A stretch of 38,563 nt of DNA from Lacticaseibacillus songhuajiangensis (GTDB lineage: Bacteria > Bacillota > Bacilli > Lactobacillales > Lactobacillaceae). The notes under the pieces were generated by a model. The model was given only the letters and a program-made list of their open reading frames with translations, made no database searches and had not been told where the DNA came from. The translations under genes and the position numbers were made by a program. This document shows positions 28,397 through 35,818 of the stretch, piece by piece (the first letter of the stretch is position 1; each line of letters begins with the position of its first letter). The DNA is taken from positions 1-38,563 of the forward strand of contig NZ_RHNR01000026.1 of assembly GCF_003946025.1 (NCBI RefSeq), written 5' to 3'.

Positions 28397-28417
28397 TATG
28401 ATGTTAAGCTAGTTCAA
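28397..28417. other. Candidate left attachment core
   Basis: The sequence TATGATG-TTAAGCTAGT-TCAA matches 35193-35213 at 19 of 21 positions. The right copy supplies the -10 region of ntd. The repeat could mark the recombination core with ntd promoter sequence restored by the element. Confidence 0.4.
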
Positions 28418-28519
28418 AATGGTACGAATCACACGCGCTAATAAACACGTAAAAACGTTGATGCAGCGGGGTTTATAGAAGCCACTACATTCAACGGATA
28501 TCACATAAAGTAATCAAGG

Positions 28520-28539
28520 GATTACCAAAAGGATTACCA
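28520..28539. repeat. Left copy of GATTACCA-AAAG-GATTACCA
   Basis: This 20-bp sequence is identical to 35099-35118, seven bases after the integrase stop. It is an internally repeated GATTACCA pair, as expected of integrase arm-binding sites. Alternatively it is the att core itself. Confidence 0.6.
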
Positions 28540-28564
28540 AAAATCTGAAATCGCCGGCGGGTAG

Positions 28565-28599
28565 GTGCTCACTCAATTACGAGTGGGCTATTTTTTATT
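28565..28599 (+). terminator. Rho-independent terminator
   Basis: GCTCACTC (28567-28574) pairs with GAGTGGGC (28581-28588), followed by TATTTTTTATT. It lies near the left end of the satellite. 28600-28910 beyond it holds no convincing gene. Confidence 0.7.
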
Positions 28600-28911
28600 C
28601 GTCGATTAAGTGCGTACATAATCGTAAATTAAGAGCCAACATTTTCACATCGAAACCCATAGCATTCATTCACGAAATACGGGGCTAGAATCGCGTTTAA
28701 ACGAATCTGGTACAAGTATACTAATTGACGCTTAAAACGCCGTGACGGTGCAGGAAATACACACGGACAGCTAATTCATATCACCGGTATTGTGGGGGTC
28801 AAAATTTCATCCCCTTTCGTCAAATTTTTCAAAATTCCCAGAGGTGTGCGCTACTCCCTTGGTTGTACTGTCCTCTCCGACCGACAAAAAAATATTTTCG
28901 AGAGGGGGGCT

Positions 28912-29100
28912 ATGTATATCCCGAAGCCAATGAAACTAAAAAAGAGCATCCGGTACACAATGACCGGACACCCTTTACTATTGTCGTTCAACGAATCTAA
29001 GAACTATATTGCTATACAGCTTTCCAGTACCAGCCTAACCCGGGCTCGTATGTCTGCACATGACAGGATAAAAACTTTAGATCAGCAACACACTTCTTAG
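28912..29100 (+). CDS. Doubtful small ORF with sequestered ribosome binding site
   Basis: The ATG is preceded by GAGAGGGGGG, and CCTCTC upstream (about 28872) can pair with GAGAGG, hiding the ribosome binding site. The 62-residue product (MYIPKPMKLKKSIRYTMTGHPLLL..) is unlike anything I know. Its last 29 codons overlap the opposite-strand gene ending at 29012. The unusual upstream block (GGGGTCAAAATTTCATCCCC, about 28795-28815) may instead belong to a phage-type packaging or regulatory site. Confidence 0.25.
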   Translation: MYIPKPMKLKKSIRYTMTGHPLLLSFNESKNYIAIQLSSTSLTRARMSAHDRIKTLDQQHTS

Positions 29101-29539
29101 ACACGTTAAAACACCACTTCACTTCTGATTCATCGGCAACCCGAAACCCGGCTACAATCATCGCACCTTTAAACGCGCCGTTCATTACATGATTAGTGTA
29201 GCCGGGTATTCGGTCTAATTCAGGTGCACACGCTGGATTGTCCATAAACCGCTCATACACGTGCTTCAGGTTGTAACTGGTGTGGCATCTATCCAACTGT
29301 CTAGAATGCGTTAGAGACATGCAGAACGCCAGCAACCGGCGTTGTACATCCCCGGGTAGCGCTAAGAACAACCGCGGATCATCATCCGTTAAGAATCGTT
29401 CTCTGTGCTTAGCCATAGGTGTATCCGTGTACCAAGGCACCGGCCAGCCCCTGTTAAGCTGTTCAGGCGCACTAGCCAAAATGCTCTCTACGTTTGTTGG
29501 TAGTGAAACAATACTTTTCCTGCTCATGTTAGTAATCAT
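29012..29539 (-). CDS. Satellite protein of unknown function
   Basis: About 175 residues from the ATG at 29539, or four fewer from the ATG at 29527. AAAGGA lies 15 bases before the first, and the start overlaps the stop of the preceding gene. The sequence has MAKHRERFLTDDDPRLFLALPGDVQRRLLAFCMSLTHSRQLDRCHTSYNLKHVYERF, followed by a Cys- and Trp-containing C-terminus (EVKWCFNVSKKCVADLKFLSCHVQTYEPGLGWYWKAV). No family is recognised. The position after a DUF1492-like regulator is where satellites often keep genes for interference with helper-phage packaging, but nothing in the sequence shows that. Confidence 0.6.
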   Translation of the reverse strand: MITNMSRKSIVSLPTNVESILASAPEQLNRGWPVPWYTDTPMAKHRERFLTDDDPRLFLALPGDVQRRLLAFCMSLTHSRQLDRCHTSYNLKHVYERFMDNPACAPELDRIPGYTNHVMNGAFKGAMIVAGFRVADESEVKWCFNVSKKCVADLKFLSCHVQTYEPGLGWYWKAV

Positions 29540-29885
29540 GATCTTCTGTCCTTTCGGGGATGTTGATATGTCTAAGGCCACGGCGATACAACTCACTAAT
29601 CCACTGTATTGAATAGCTCATCTTTAATGTGATTGCGTCTAACGTGAGTCCATCAATAAAACGATAATTCAGCACCTGCATTTCATTGATGTTTTCCAGT
29701 AAGTCGATGGCATCACATATTTCATCATGCAACTTATCCGCATTCTGTTTTGCGATGCTAACACGTTGTGAATTACTTTCTCCTGATCGGCTTTGGTGCT
29801 GCAAGAAGTACACGCGTTCTTTTGCACGAATATATCTGAATAGCCATTTCTTTTTTGATTTTAGTTCTAGTGCTAGCGTCGCCAT
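29529..29885 (-). CDS. DUF1492/ArpU-like phage transcriptional regulator
   Basis: The 118-residue protein has an N-terminal coiled, basic region (ALELKSKKKWLFRYIRAKERVYFLQHQSRSG). The C-terminal sigma-70 region 4-like helix-turn-helix is VLNYRFIDGLTLDAITLKMSYSIQWISELYRRGLRHI. This is the layout of small phage late-gene regulators (DUF1492, ArpU group) found near packaging genes in phages and PICIs. GAGAGGA precedes the ATG by about 10 bases. It lies downstream of the origin and is coupled to the next gene. Confidence 0.65.
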   Translation of the reverse strand: MATLALELKSKKKWLFRYIRAKERVYFLQHQSRSGESNSQRVSIAKQNADKLHDEICDAIDLLENINEMQVLNYRFIDGLTLDAITLKMSYSIQWISELYRRGLRHINIPERTEDHDY

Positions 29886-29949
29886 TTAAAATTCGTCCTC
29901 TCGTTCGATAATCCAAAATGCACCGATGGTTTCGATAACTTTTTTGTAA

Positions 29950-30370
29950 ATCTGTCCCGCTAGTGTCCCGCTATAAAAAACAGCGTTCAGCCCAGGTATA
30001 GAGGAAATGGAAGCGTAGTTTTCAAAATTCCCTTATATATAATTTTCTTTTTATATACTTATACTATTTCTTCACTTTTTATACCTATAAAAGAAGTTGA
30101 AACCTAGCGGGACAGCGGGACAGACGGTTTATAAACCCCGGTGCAATCACGCTTGTGGCGTCCGGCTTGCTAGTAAATCTGTCCCGCTACCCTAGCGAGA
30201 CAACGGCCATTTTCACCCATTTTGGACGCAATCACGGATAAAATAGGGCTTGAAACGTCCGTCCAAATCGCGGATAAACCCGGCTTTTATCCGTTCAATC
30301 GCGGATGAAATCGGGAATTTTGAGCAAAATCGCGGACGAAATTGCCACTTTTTGGACTAAATCGCGGATT
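29950..30370. other. Candidate replication origin of the satellite: iterons, AT-rich stretch and TGTCCCGCT repeats
   Basis: Five copies of AATCGCGGA (the first AATCACGGA) start at 30231, 30267, 30298, 30329 and 30360, with 36, 31, 31 and 31 bases between starts. On the left is an AT-rich stretch (about 30030-30108). Around it lie copies of TGTCCCGCT (29957, 29967 and 30182) and two inverted copies, AGCGGGACA, near 30114-30130. The primase-helicase gene begins its 3' end 13 bases away. This is the arrangement of an iteron origin with a DNA unwinding element. Confidence 0.7.
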
Positions 30371-30382
30371 CTCTGCCCTGCT

Positions 30383-32257
30383 TCACTTTTCTACGTATAC
30401 CCGTTTCTTTTTGCCGTCCACGCGCTGTTGCTTGCTGTTCAGGTTGAACTTATCACAAACGTACCGTGTGAATGCTTGCTGGTTCATTGGTTTGTGCCCG
30501 TTGTCAGTGCACCAAACTGAATATGCCAGATAGCAATTTTTAGTAGTCTCGTTGATGAACTTCGGCTGTTCTTCGTCAAGGTATGCAAGTATTGGCTGAT
30601 TATCGCGGGTGTATTGTGCAAGCTGTGCTTCGCTACCCTGGGCAGTTGTGTATCCATCTTGCTTCTTCATGCGTTTAAGTGCCTGCAAACCAAGAATTAG
30701 CAAGTACTGCAACGATTCTTTGGATTGTAACTTGTCGTCGATGTATCTATCAAAATCGGGATCCGTTTCTTTAAATTCAGCCTCAAAGGGGATGAACATT
30801 AACCGCCGTGTAAGTCCGTTTGAATGATCGTTGATATGCGGTACTTTGTTGGCACTGAATATCAATGTGGCGTAGCTATCGAATTGAAACGGGTCTTTAC
30901 CTTTGGATTCGATTACTACCGTTTCACCTGTCACCAACTTTTTAAACGTGGCGTTGTCCTTGATGTATTCGTTACTGATGTCATCCCCAATATTCGCCAG
31001 CTTTCCAAAGAGCGCAGCAGGCTTGAACCTGTCCGATAAATCTTTAAGTTCAATCGCGCTTGTGTTCTTTTCCTTACCTACGAACTTTTCAATCATGCTT
31101 AGAATGGAACTCTTACCGTGTCCACCATCCCCGGTTAGAATGAATGCCTTGCTGTATACGTTACGGCGATACATCACTGTCCCAAATACCTCTTCAAGCA
31201 CTGCACGGAGATTATTATCCTCACATGTAACTTTGTCCAGAACCTTATCCGTGGGTTCATAGTATGCACCCGAAACGTAATCAACGGGTATCTTGTTGGG
31301 TACGATAATATCCGGTGTAAAATCCTGCATCGTTTCAGTTTCCAAATCATAGACGCCGTTACCAAGAAGAACGTACCGTGCATCTGAAAAATGCCTTTCT
31401 GGTGCTTGCAACGACAGATAGTTAATCACTTCTTTTCGTTGGCTAGTATTCAGTGCCTTAATCTGTTTCAGCATAGCCCGCTCAATGTCGTTTTGGTCAT
31501 TGCTGTAAACACCATTAACGTAAATGTGTAGTTGCTTGTTAATCTGAATCACGTGTTCTTCTTTAATCAAATAATCCCCAAATGAATCATGCAAGAATTT
31601 GCCTTTTGGCGTGTAGAACGACTGTTTAATAAATGACTCATCACGCAGGATAGTCTTTACTTCACTTTCGGGTAACGAACGTTCTAGCATGAATTTATTG
31701 ATTAACCGAATTGTTTTTTGAATCTCATCTTTGCTTAGTCCATGTTTCTGAAGCGTCAGAATGTAATTGAACAATTTCTGATTGCGATCACCCTGTTCAA
31801 TATCAGCGATTCCGTTTGTATGGTTGTTGATAGGTGTCAGCCAAAACGGCAGCGAGTCTAAGCTGTCAGATTGAACTATCCGTTTCCGGGCGTTGCCATC
31901 AATCTTCAATGGGTCAGCCGTGTTCTTAATGCCTAGCTTGTAATCAGCCTTGATTCCGATTGCACTGTACCAACCAATCTTGTTGGTGGTTAGTTGGTAA
32001 CCCTGAAAATAAAAATGCATCCCCTTATTAGTTCGTAATGCGGCATATTTAGCGTGTTCTGCATCAAGAACTGTCTTTAACTTTTTGGCTGCTGCCAGTG
32101 AATCCACATCAACCATAATTACATCATCCTTCAAAATTCCCACGTAAGATTTGCCCGATGAGTTCCGGACAGTTGCCCACTTTAACAGTTTGGCACCTTT
32201 AATTTTAGTAGCCGCGTGCTTGCCATCACCCCACGCATAACCCTTATAAATTTGCAT
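30383..32257 (-). CDS. Primase-helicase (P4/D5-type) of the satellite
   Basis: The 624-residue replication protein has an N-terminal primase-polymerase-like domain (about 1-215) with VIMVDVDS (Asp50, Asp52) and HFYF at 81-84. The C-terminal D5/P4-type SF3 helicase has Walker A GDGGHGKSS (376-384), Walker B-like KLANIGDDIS (419-428), motif C LIFSANKVP (465-473) and the Arg finger region TRRLMFIP (483-490). Such Pri-Rep proteins recognise the satellite origin and drive autonomous replication after induction. Its start overlaps the 91-aa gene by 14 bases, and the iteron array is adjacent to its 3' end. Confidence 0.9.
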   Translation of the reverse strand: MQIYKGYAWGDGKHAATKIKGAKLLKWATVRNSSGKSYVGILKDDVIMVDVDSLAAAKKLKTVLDAEHAKYAALRTNKGMHFYFQGYQLTTNKIGWYSAIGIKADYKLGIKNTADPLKIDGNARKRIVQSDSLDSLPFWLTPINNHTNGIADIEQGDRNQKLFNYILTLQKHGLSKDEIQKTIRLINKFMLERSLPESEVKTILRDESFIKQSFYTPKGKFLHDSFGDYLIKEEHVIQINKQLHIYVNGVYSNDQNDIERAMLKQIKALNTSQRKEVINYLSLQAPERHFSDARYVLLGNGVYDLETETMQDFTPDIIVPNKIPVDYVSGAYYEPTDKVLDKVTCEDNNLRAVLEEVFGTVMYRRNVYSKAFILTGDGGHGKSSILSMIEKFVGKEKNTSAIELKDLSDRFKPAALFGKLANIGDDISNEYIKDNATFKKLVTGETVVIESKGKDPFQFDSYATLIFSANKVPHINDHSNGLTRRLMFIPFEAEFKETDPDFDRYIDDKLQSKESLQYLLILGLQALKRMKKQDGYTTAQGSEAQLAQYTRDNQPILAYLDEEQPKFINETTKNCYLAYSVWCTDNGHKPMNQQAFTRYVCDKFNLNSKQQRVDGKKKRVYVEK

Positions 32258-32519
32258 TGTCCTTCACCTTAGCTTTCGGGATGATTGTTAAACCGTTGGT
32301 TAGTCTAAGCAATGTTGAAATATCTTCGATTGGCAATTCATCCACATTTTGCGGGTATGGAATGCCGCGCCATGTCATGGGCTGATCATCTTCTTCAACA
32401 TGGAAAACAGTGTGCCCGTCGTTGCACTCAACAAACGTCGTTAAGCGCATGACAGTGTTGTCAGGTGTTAAACTTGTACTGCTCATTAAAATACCCAGCT
32501 TTCTATAATCGTTTGCCAT
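32244..32519 (-). CDS. Small satellite protein of unknown function
   Basis: 91 residues from the ATG at 32519, or 80 from the ATG at 32486; neither has a strong ribosome binding site. The sequence includes VMRLTTFVECNDGHTVFHVEEDDQPMTWRGIPYPQNVDELPIEDISTLLRLTNGLTII. It looks like a small soluble alpha/beta protein. CCATCCCC (about 32562-32569 on -) is complementary to GGGGATGG around the first start codon, so translation from 32519 could be blocked by a hairpin. It overlaps the primase-helicase start, consistent with one operon. Confidence 0.6.
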   Translation of the reverse strand: MANDYRKLGILMSSTSLTPDNTVMRLTTFVECNDGHTVFHVEEDDQPMTWRGIPYPQNVDELPIEDISTLLRLTNGLTIIPKAKVKDNANL

Positions 32520-32591
32520 CCCCGTATTGACCTGCCCGCCAGACTTGTCTTTACCAAAAAGGGGATGGTTTTTGTTTTGTCAGTATGTGTT

Positions 32592-32885
32592 TTACATAGT
32601 TACAGTGTGTTGCGCCATCCAAGAATCCATTGCGGTTCGGCTGTATACCTTAGTTCCATCAATCAAAATTACCGGCATCCCCTGGGCTTCATACTTACCT
32701 ACTTGTGTGGTTGAAATGCCCAAGTATTCGGCTGCATTTTTTCGATTCAGGTAAGCGGCAAAAATATGCTTGCGCTGATTAACTGCCTTGGCCGCCTTTA
32801 TCTGTGCATCAAGTGCGATAGCTTCCATTTGCTGTTGAATTGCACTCATGTCGAAGTTAAGTGACATCGTATTTGTTGCGCCCAT
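32592..32885 (-). CDS. Helix-turn-helix, excisionase-like protein
   Basis: The 97-residue protein has a helical N-terminal half (MSAIQQQMEAIALDAQIKAAKAVNQRK). A MerR/excisionase-type winged HTH follows: YLNRKNAAEYLGISTTQVGKYEAQGMPVILIDGTKVYSRTAMDSWM. Proteins of this type direct excision or regulate satellite genes. A clear paralog starts at 38297 in the second element, with the same AF(A)AYL..A.YLG.ST motif. It belongs to the leftward operon after the Cro-like gene. Confidence 0.75.
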   Translation of the reverse strand: MGATNTMSLNFDMSAIQQQMEAIALDAQIKAAKAVNQRKHIFAAYLNRKNAAEYLGISTTQVGKYEAQGMPVILIDGTKVYSRTAMDSWMAQHTVTM

Positions 32886-32907
32886 GCTGCTTCATTCCTT
32901 TCCGTGG

Positions 32908-33102
32908 TTAAACCTGCTTGTAAATCCATGCGTTCAGCTTGGTTAACGTACTTGTTTTGATGTTCGTGCGTTTGCCGGCTAAAATCTCTGCTACCGTTCT
33001 ACGGTTAACGTTTGTTTGAGTGGCCAGCATTGAAACAGTAATGTTCTGTTCTCCACGCAATCGCCCTAGCGTTCGAGTCAATTCAGTTGATACGGTTGCC
33101 AT
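32908..33102 (-). CDS. Cro-like small DNA-binding protein
   Basis: The 64-residue helix-turn-helix protein contains LRGEQNITVSMLATQTNVNRRTVAEILAGKR, then KLNAWIYKQV. The ATG at 33102 follows GGAGG by 8 bases; the GTG at 33111 overlaps that site. It is divergent from the XRE repressor across three operator-like repeats, the position of Cro/Str in satellites. Its counterpart in the second element (37937) shares LRRKRGEENVSIQELAQQTGVS and LNEWLYQRV. Confidence 0.75.
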   Translation of the reverse strand: MATVSTELTRTLGRLRGEQNITVSMLATQTNVNRRTVAEILAGKRTNIKTSTLTKLNAWIYKQV

Positions 33103-33116
33103 ATGTTTCACCTCCT

Positions 33117-33197
33117 ACGTAACGTTTTGTTGCTAACGAGGTTCATTATACGTAACATTTTGTTACGGTCAAGCCCGTTAACGTAACTTTTTGTTGC
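33117..33197. promoter_or_regulatory. Three operator repeats between divergent repressor and Cro-like genes
   Basis: ACGTAACGTTTTGTTGC (33117-33133), ACGTAACATTTTGTTAC (33150-33166) and ACGTAACTTTTTGTTGC (33181-33197) start 33 and 31 bases apart. Each is an inverted repeat of GTAAC/GTTRC. Three equally spaced sites recall the lambda OR1-OR3 switch. Confidence 0.75.
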
Positions 33198-33244
33198 ATT
33201 TAGTAATCTGGTCGTATATTCTAATTGCGAAAAGGGGTGGAAAA

Positions 33245-33784
33245 ATGAATCGAATTAAAGAAGTCAGAAAAATGAAAAATATTAGTCAGGATGAACTTGC
33301 CTCTGTTCTCGGAGTTACGCGTCAATCAATCGGATACTATGAAACGGGTAAACGTGAACCAAAGTTAGCGACCTGGCAAAAATTAGCATCCGCTCTTAAT
33401 ACGTCAGTTCCATATCTTCAAGGTATAACGAATATGCAAATATCATCAAAAGACCGAAACGCGCTATATGAATTGATGAACAGCTTGGTGGCAAATACTA
33501 GTAGCAGTGACGAACTAAAATCTTTGGTACCAAAATCCGCAAGTTCCGTTGCAACGATTCAGAACATAACTGTTGCCTTGTATCTTTTGGAACAGCGTGC
33601 CCAAACAGACTTACAGGGGATGTTTACCGATTACGTTAATGAATTACTTGCATCAGTTGCTCCACCGGATGGAACGGAAATGACCCACGATGAATTAGCA
33701 ACGGCACGTATAGAATCAGTTCAGCACTTGAATGAACTTTATGATTTCATGGGGCGTCAAGCCGGTAGTGCACCCGAATCATAA
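33245..33784 (+). CDS. XRE-family repressor (CI/Stl-like)
   Basis: The 179-residue protein has an N-terminal XRE helix-turn-helix (about 1-60: RIKEVRKMKNISQDELASVLGVTRQSIGYYETGKREPKLATWQKLASAL). The helical C-terminal domain (about 70-175) lacks a peptidase Ser-Lys dyad, so it is not a self-cleaving CI. Satellites commonly use such Stl-type repressors that are released by a helper-phage protein; that mode is inferred. The ATG at 33245 has GGGGTGG just upstream, and the longer frame to 33191 runs into operator DNA. Confidence 0.85.
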   Translation: MNRIKEVRKMKNISQDELASVLGVTRQSIGYYETGKREPKLATWQKLASALNTSVPYLQGITNMQISSKDRNALYELMNSLVANTSSSDELKSLVPKSASSVATIQNITVALYLLEQRAQTDLQGMFTDYVNELLASVAPPDGTEMTHDELATARIESVQHLNELYDFMGRQAGSAPES

Positions 33785-33937
33785 CCGCATGTCTGCAATA
33801 CAGTGCTGGTAGCTAATTCCAGACCCTTAGCGCCGTTTAAAGTAAGACCGGCAAAACTATACCTAAATACACTTAGCGTCCAAATTAGGCCGTACATACC
33901 TGCCCGCCAGCATGGTTCTACGGAAAGGAAGACGCAG

Positions 33938-35092
33938 ATGGCTACAATCAAGTCTTACAAGTCCAAGAACGGACAGACATTGTATGAATTTCGAGTTTAC
34001 GCGGGGATGGATCAGTTAACAGGCAAGAAGCAATATATTCACCGCCGCGGTTACGAAAATAAAAAAGCGGCCACGTTAGCAGCATCAAAAGCAACGCTTG
34101 ATGCTAACCAACCCGGCCGCAAAATTTTTTCTTCACGATTAACATTTAAGGACGTCTATCAGGAATGGGATGAGGGATATCGAAATACCGTTCGCGAGGC
34201 CACTTACTACACGATTCAATCCACGTTGAATAAACACATTCTGCCCGCATTTGGCAGCAAACGCATAACCCAAATTACGCCGGTCATGATCCAACGCGTA
34301 GTAAATCAGTGGGCAGAGACATCCAAAGTTAGTTACTCATTTTGGCTTAGCACCGTTAAACGAATTCTTAATTACGCAGAGCGAAGCGGTTATATTGCCA
34401 GCAACCCAGCACGACTTGTTGTTAAACCTAAGTCCAAAGTGAAAGAACAAAAGAGTTTTGAAAATTTCTGGGACAAAACGGAGTTGGCTCAATTCTTTAA
34501 TGCGATTGATGAAAATGAGTTTCCTGAACAATTAGCATTCTTTCGCGTTTTAGCGTTTGGCGGGTTACGACGTGGCGAAGCCGCTGCACTAACTTGGGCA
34601 GATATATCATTTAGTGACAGCTCAATAGACATTAACAAGACAGTATCCAAGGGGATGCACGCCCGCACTCGCATTGAAGAAACAAAAACACGTGCCGGAA
34701 TGCGGGTAATAAAAATGGATTCAAAAACCATGCGTGCATTGTCAAGCTGGCACGTAAAAGAACTAGCGCTATTCATGTCGAAGGGAATTAATGCCAACCG
34801 TCCTGGACAGCTAGTGTTCCCGTCATCAAATAACCGTATTCTGCACACCAACACAGCAGACCAATGGTTAAAGAATGTAACGGAACGGGCAAAGATGAAT
34901 CATCCCATAACCATGCACGGCTTTAGGCATTCACACGCATCCGCACTCTTTGCGTCCGGGGCATCCATCAAAGAAGTTCAGCAGCGATTGGGTCATAGCG
35001 ACGTAAAAACCACGATGGATGTTTACACCCATGTAAGCAAAGAACAGACTGAGCACACATCCGATAAACTGGCCGCATATCTTGGATTTTAG
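33938..35092 (+). CDS. Tyrosine recombinase / integrase, element 1
   Basis: The 384-residue integrase has an N-terminal arm-binding domain (ATIKSYKSKNGQTLYEFRVYAGMDQLTGKKQYIHRRGY). A SAM-like core-binding domain is at about 70-170, and the catalytic domain contains Arg211 (FGGLRRGE), His327-x-x-Arg330 (HGFRHSHAS), His353 (LGHSD) and the nucleophile Tyr363 (MDVYTHV). The ATG at 33938 follows GGAAAGGAAG; the upstream frame has no start signal. It is the same length as, and clearly paralogous to, the integrase at 35819. It ends 7 bases before a GATTACCA repeat pair. Confidence 0.92.
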   Translation: MATIKSYKSKNGQTLYEFRVYAGMDQLTGKKQYIHRRGYENKKAATLAASKATLDANQPGRKIFSSRLTFKDVYQEWDEGYRNTVREATYYTIQSTLNKHILPAFGSKRITQITPVMIQRVVNQWAETSKVSYSFWLSTVKRILNYAERSGYIASNPARLVVKPKSKVKEQKSFENFWDKTELAQFFNAIDENEFPEQLAFFRVLAFGGLRRGEAAALTWADISFSDSSIDINKTVSKGMHARTRIEETKTRAGMRVIKMDSKTMRALSSWHVKELALFMSKGINANRPGQLVFPSSNNRILHTNTADQWLKNVTERAKMNHPITMHGFRHSHASALFASGASIKEVQQRLGHSDVKTTMDVYTHVSKEQTEHTSDKLAAYLGF

Positions 35093-35098
35093 CCAATA

Positions 35099-35118
35099 GA
35101 TTACCAAAAGGATTACCA
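35099..35118. repeat. Right copy of GATTACCA-AAAG-GATTACCA
   Basis: Identical to 28520-28539. It is placed immediately after the integrase gene, a usual place for attP arm sites. The palindrome AACGTTG..CAACGTT follows at 35151-35170. Confidence 0.6.
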
Positions 35119-35192
35119 CTAACTTTATTGCATCAGCCAAAAAGGCGGTTAACGTTGGTACATCAACGTTTGCTGGTTATCAAAAAATAGGC

Positions 35193-35213
35193 TATGATAT
35201 TAAGCTAGTACAA
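35193..35213 (+). other. Candidate right attachment core, overlapping the ntd -10 region
   Basis: TATGATA-TTAAGCTAGT-ACAA matches 28397-28417 at 19 of 21 positions, including a 10-bp identical block. TATGAT is a plausible -10 for ntd. Confidence 0.4.
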
Positions 35214-35243
35214 TATTAATTATAGATAGGATGACTAACACGT

Positions 35244-35717
35244 ATGACGAAGACAGCTTACATCGCTTCCAGCTGGTTTAACGACGAACAGACAGCACAC
35301 ATGAACAACGGTGTTGCCGCAATCAAGGCCAACGCGACCGTTGATTTTGACAACAGTTACTTGCCACTGTCCCACCAGTACAAGAACCTCGACACCATGA
35401 AGAACCCAGAACTGCTCAGCGACACTGAATGGCAGCTTGCTACCTTCAACGGTGACGTTCAAGGTATCAACAACACGGATCTCGTGATTGCACTGTACGA
35501 TCCTAAGCAGGAAAACAGTGACCCTGGTGTCCTTTGGGAAGTCGGTTACGCTTACGGGATTCGTAAGCCAGTTATCTTGGTACTCCCTGATGACAACGAA
35601 ACACCGCTGAACCTGATGCCCGCCATTGGCGCAACGGCAATCATCCACATGAAGGACTTGAAGGACTACAACTTCAACTTCCCTAATTACGATGTTTACC
35701 AAGGCATGGTTTACTAA
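35244..35717 (+). CDS. ntd: Nucleoside 2-deoxyribosyltransferase
   Basis: The 157-residue enzyme exchanges the base of 2'-deoxynucleosides in nucleoside salvage, a hallmark of lactobacilli. The catalytic Glu99 lies in GVLWEVGYAYG, equivalent to Glu98 of the Lactobacillus leichmannii enzyme. NGDVQGI with Asp71 matches its NNDLNGI, and DFDNSYLPLSHQYKN matches its DLENSYVPLDNQYKG. The C-terminus NFNFPNYDVYQGMVY is family-typical. Codon use is strongly biased, like a well-expressed host gene, in contrast to the flanking mobile elements. Its promoter region coincides with the candidate attachment repeat of element 1. Confidence 0.93.
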   Translation: MTKTAYIASSWFNDEQTAHMNNGVAAIKANATVDFDNSYLPLSHQYKNLDTMKNPELLSDTEWQLATFNGDVQGINNTDLVIALYDPKQENSDPGVLWEVGYAYGIRKPVILVLPDDNETPLNLMPAIGATAIIHMKDLKDYNFNFPNYDVYQGMVY

Positions 35718-35737
35718 ACCAATTAAATCAATGTTTC

Positions 35738-35781
35738 AAAAGGTTGATACACCGGCATTTGCGGGCTGTGTTGGCCTTTTT
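35738..35781 (+). terminator. Terminator of ntd
   Basis: AAAGG..ACAC pairs with GTGT..CCTTT across a 15-base loop, followed by TTT. It is imperfect but well placed. Confidence 0.5.
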
Positions 35782-35818
35782 AATTTGCTCGCCGTTGCAT
35801 GCGCTGTTGCATTTTGTT

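Larger units (their letters stand above)
28397..35213. mobile_element. PICI-like phage satellite / integrative element
   Basis: The gene set is the Gram-positive satellite layout: tyrosine integrase (33938-35092) and XRE repressor (33245-33784) on one strand. Divergent from them are a Cro-like gene, an Xis-like HTH gene, a small gene and a primase-helicase, then an iteron-type origin and a DUF1492-like regulator. No capsid, tail or lysis genes are present. GC is lower than in the flanking host genes. The candidate attachment core is TTAAGCTAGT within a 19/21-matching repeat at 28397-28417 and 35193-35213. Paired arm-like repeats GATTACCA-AAAG-GATTACCA lie inside both ends (28520, 35099). Confidence 0.75.

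Noticed and set aside
28820..29100. Small terminase subunit gene at the left end of the satellite
   Set aside because: The only frame with a ribosome binding site (28912) shows no terminase-like sequence and overlaps an opposite-strand gene.
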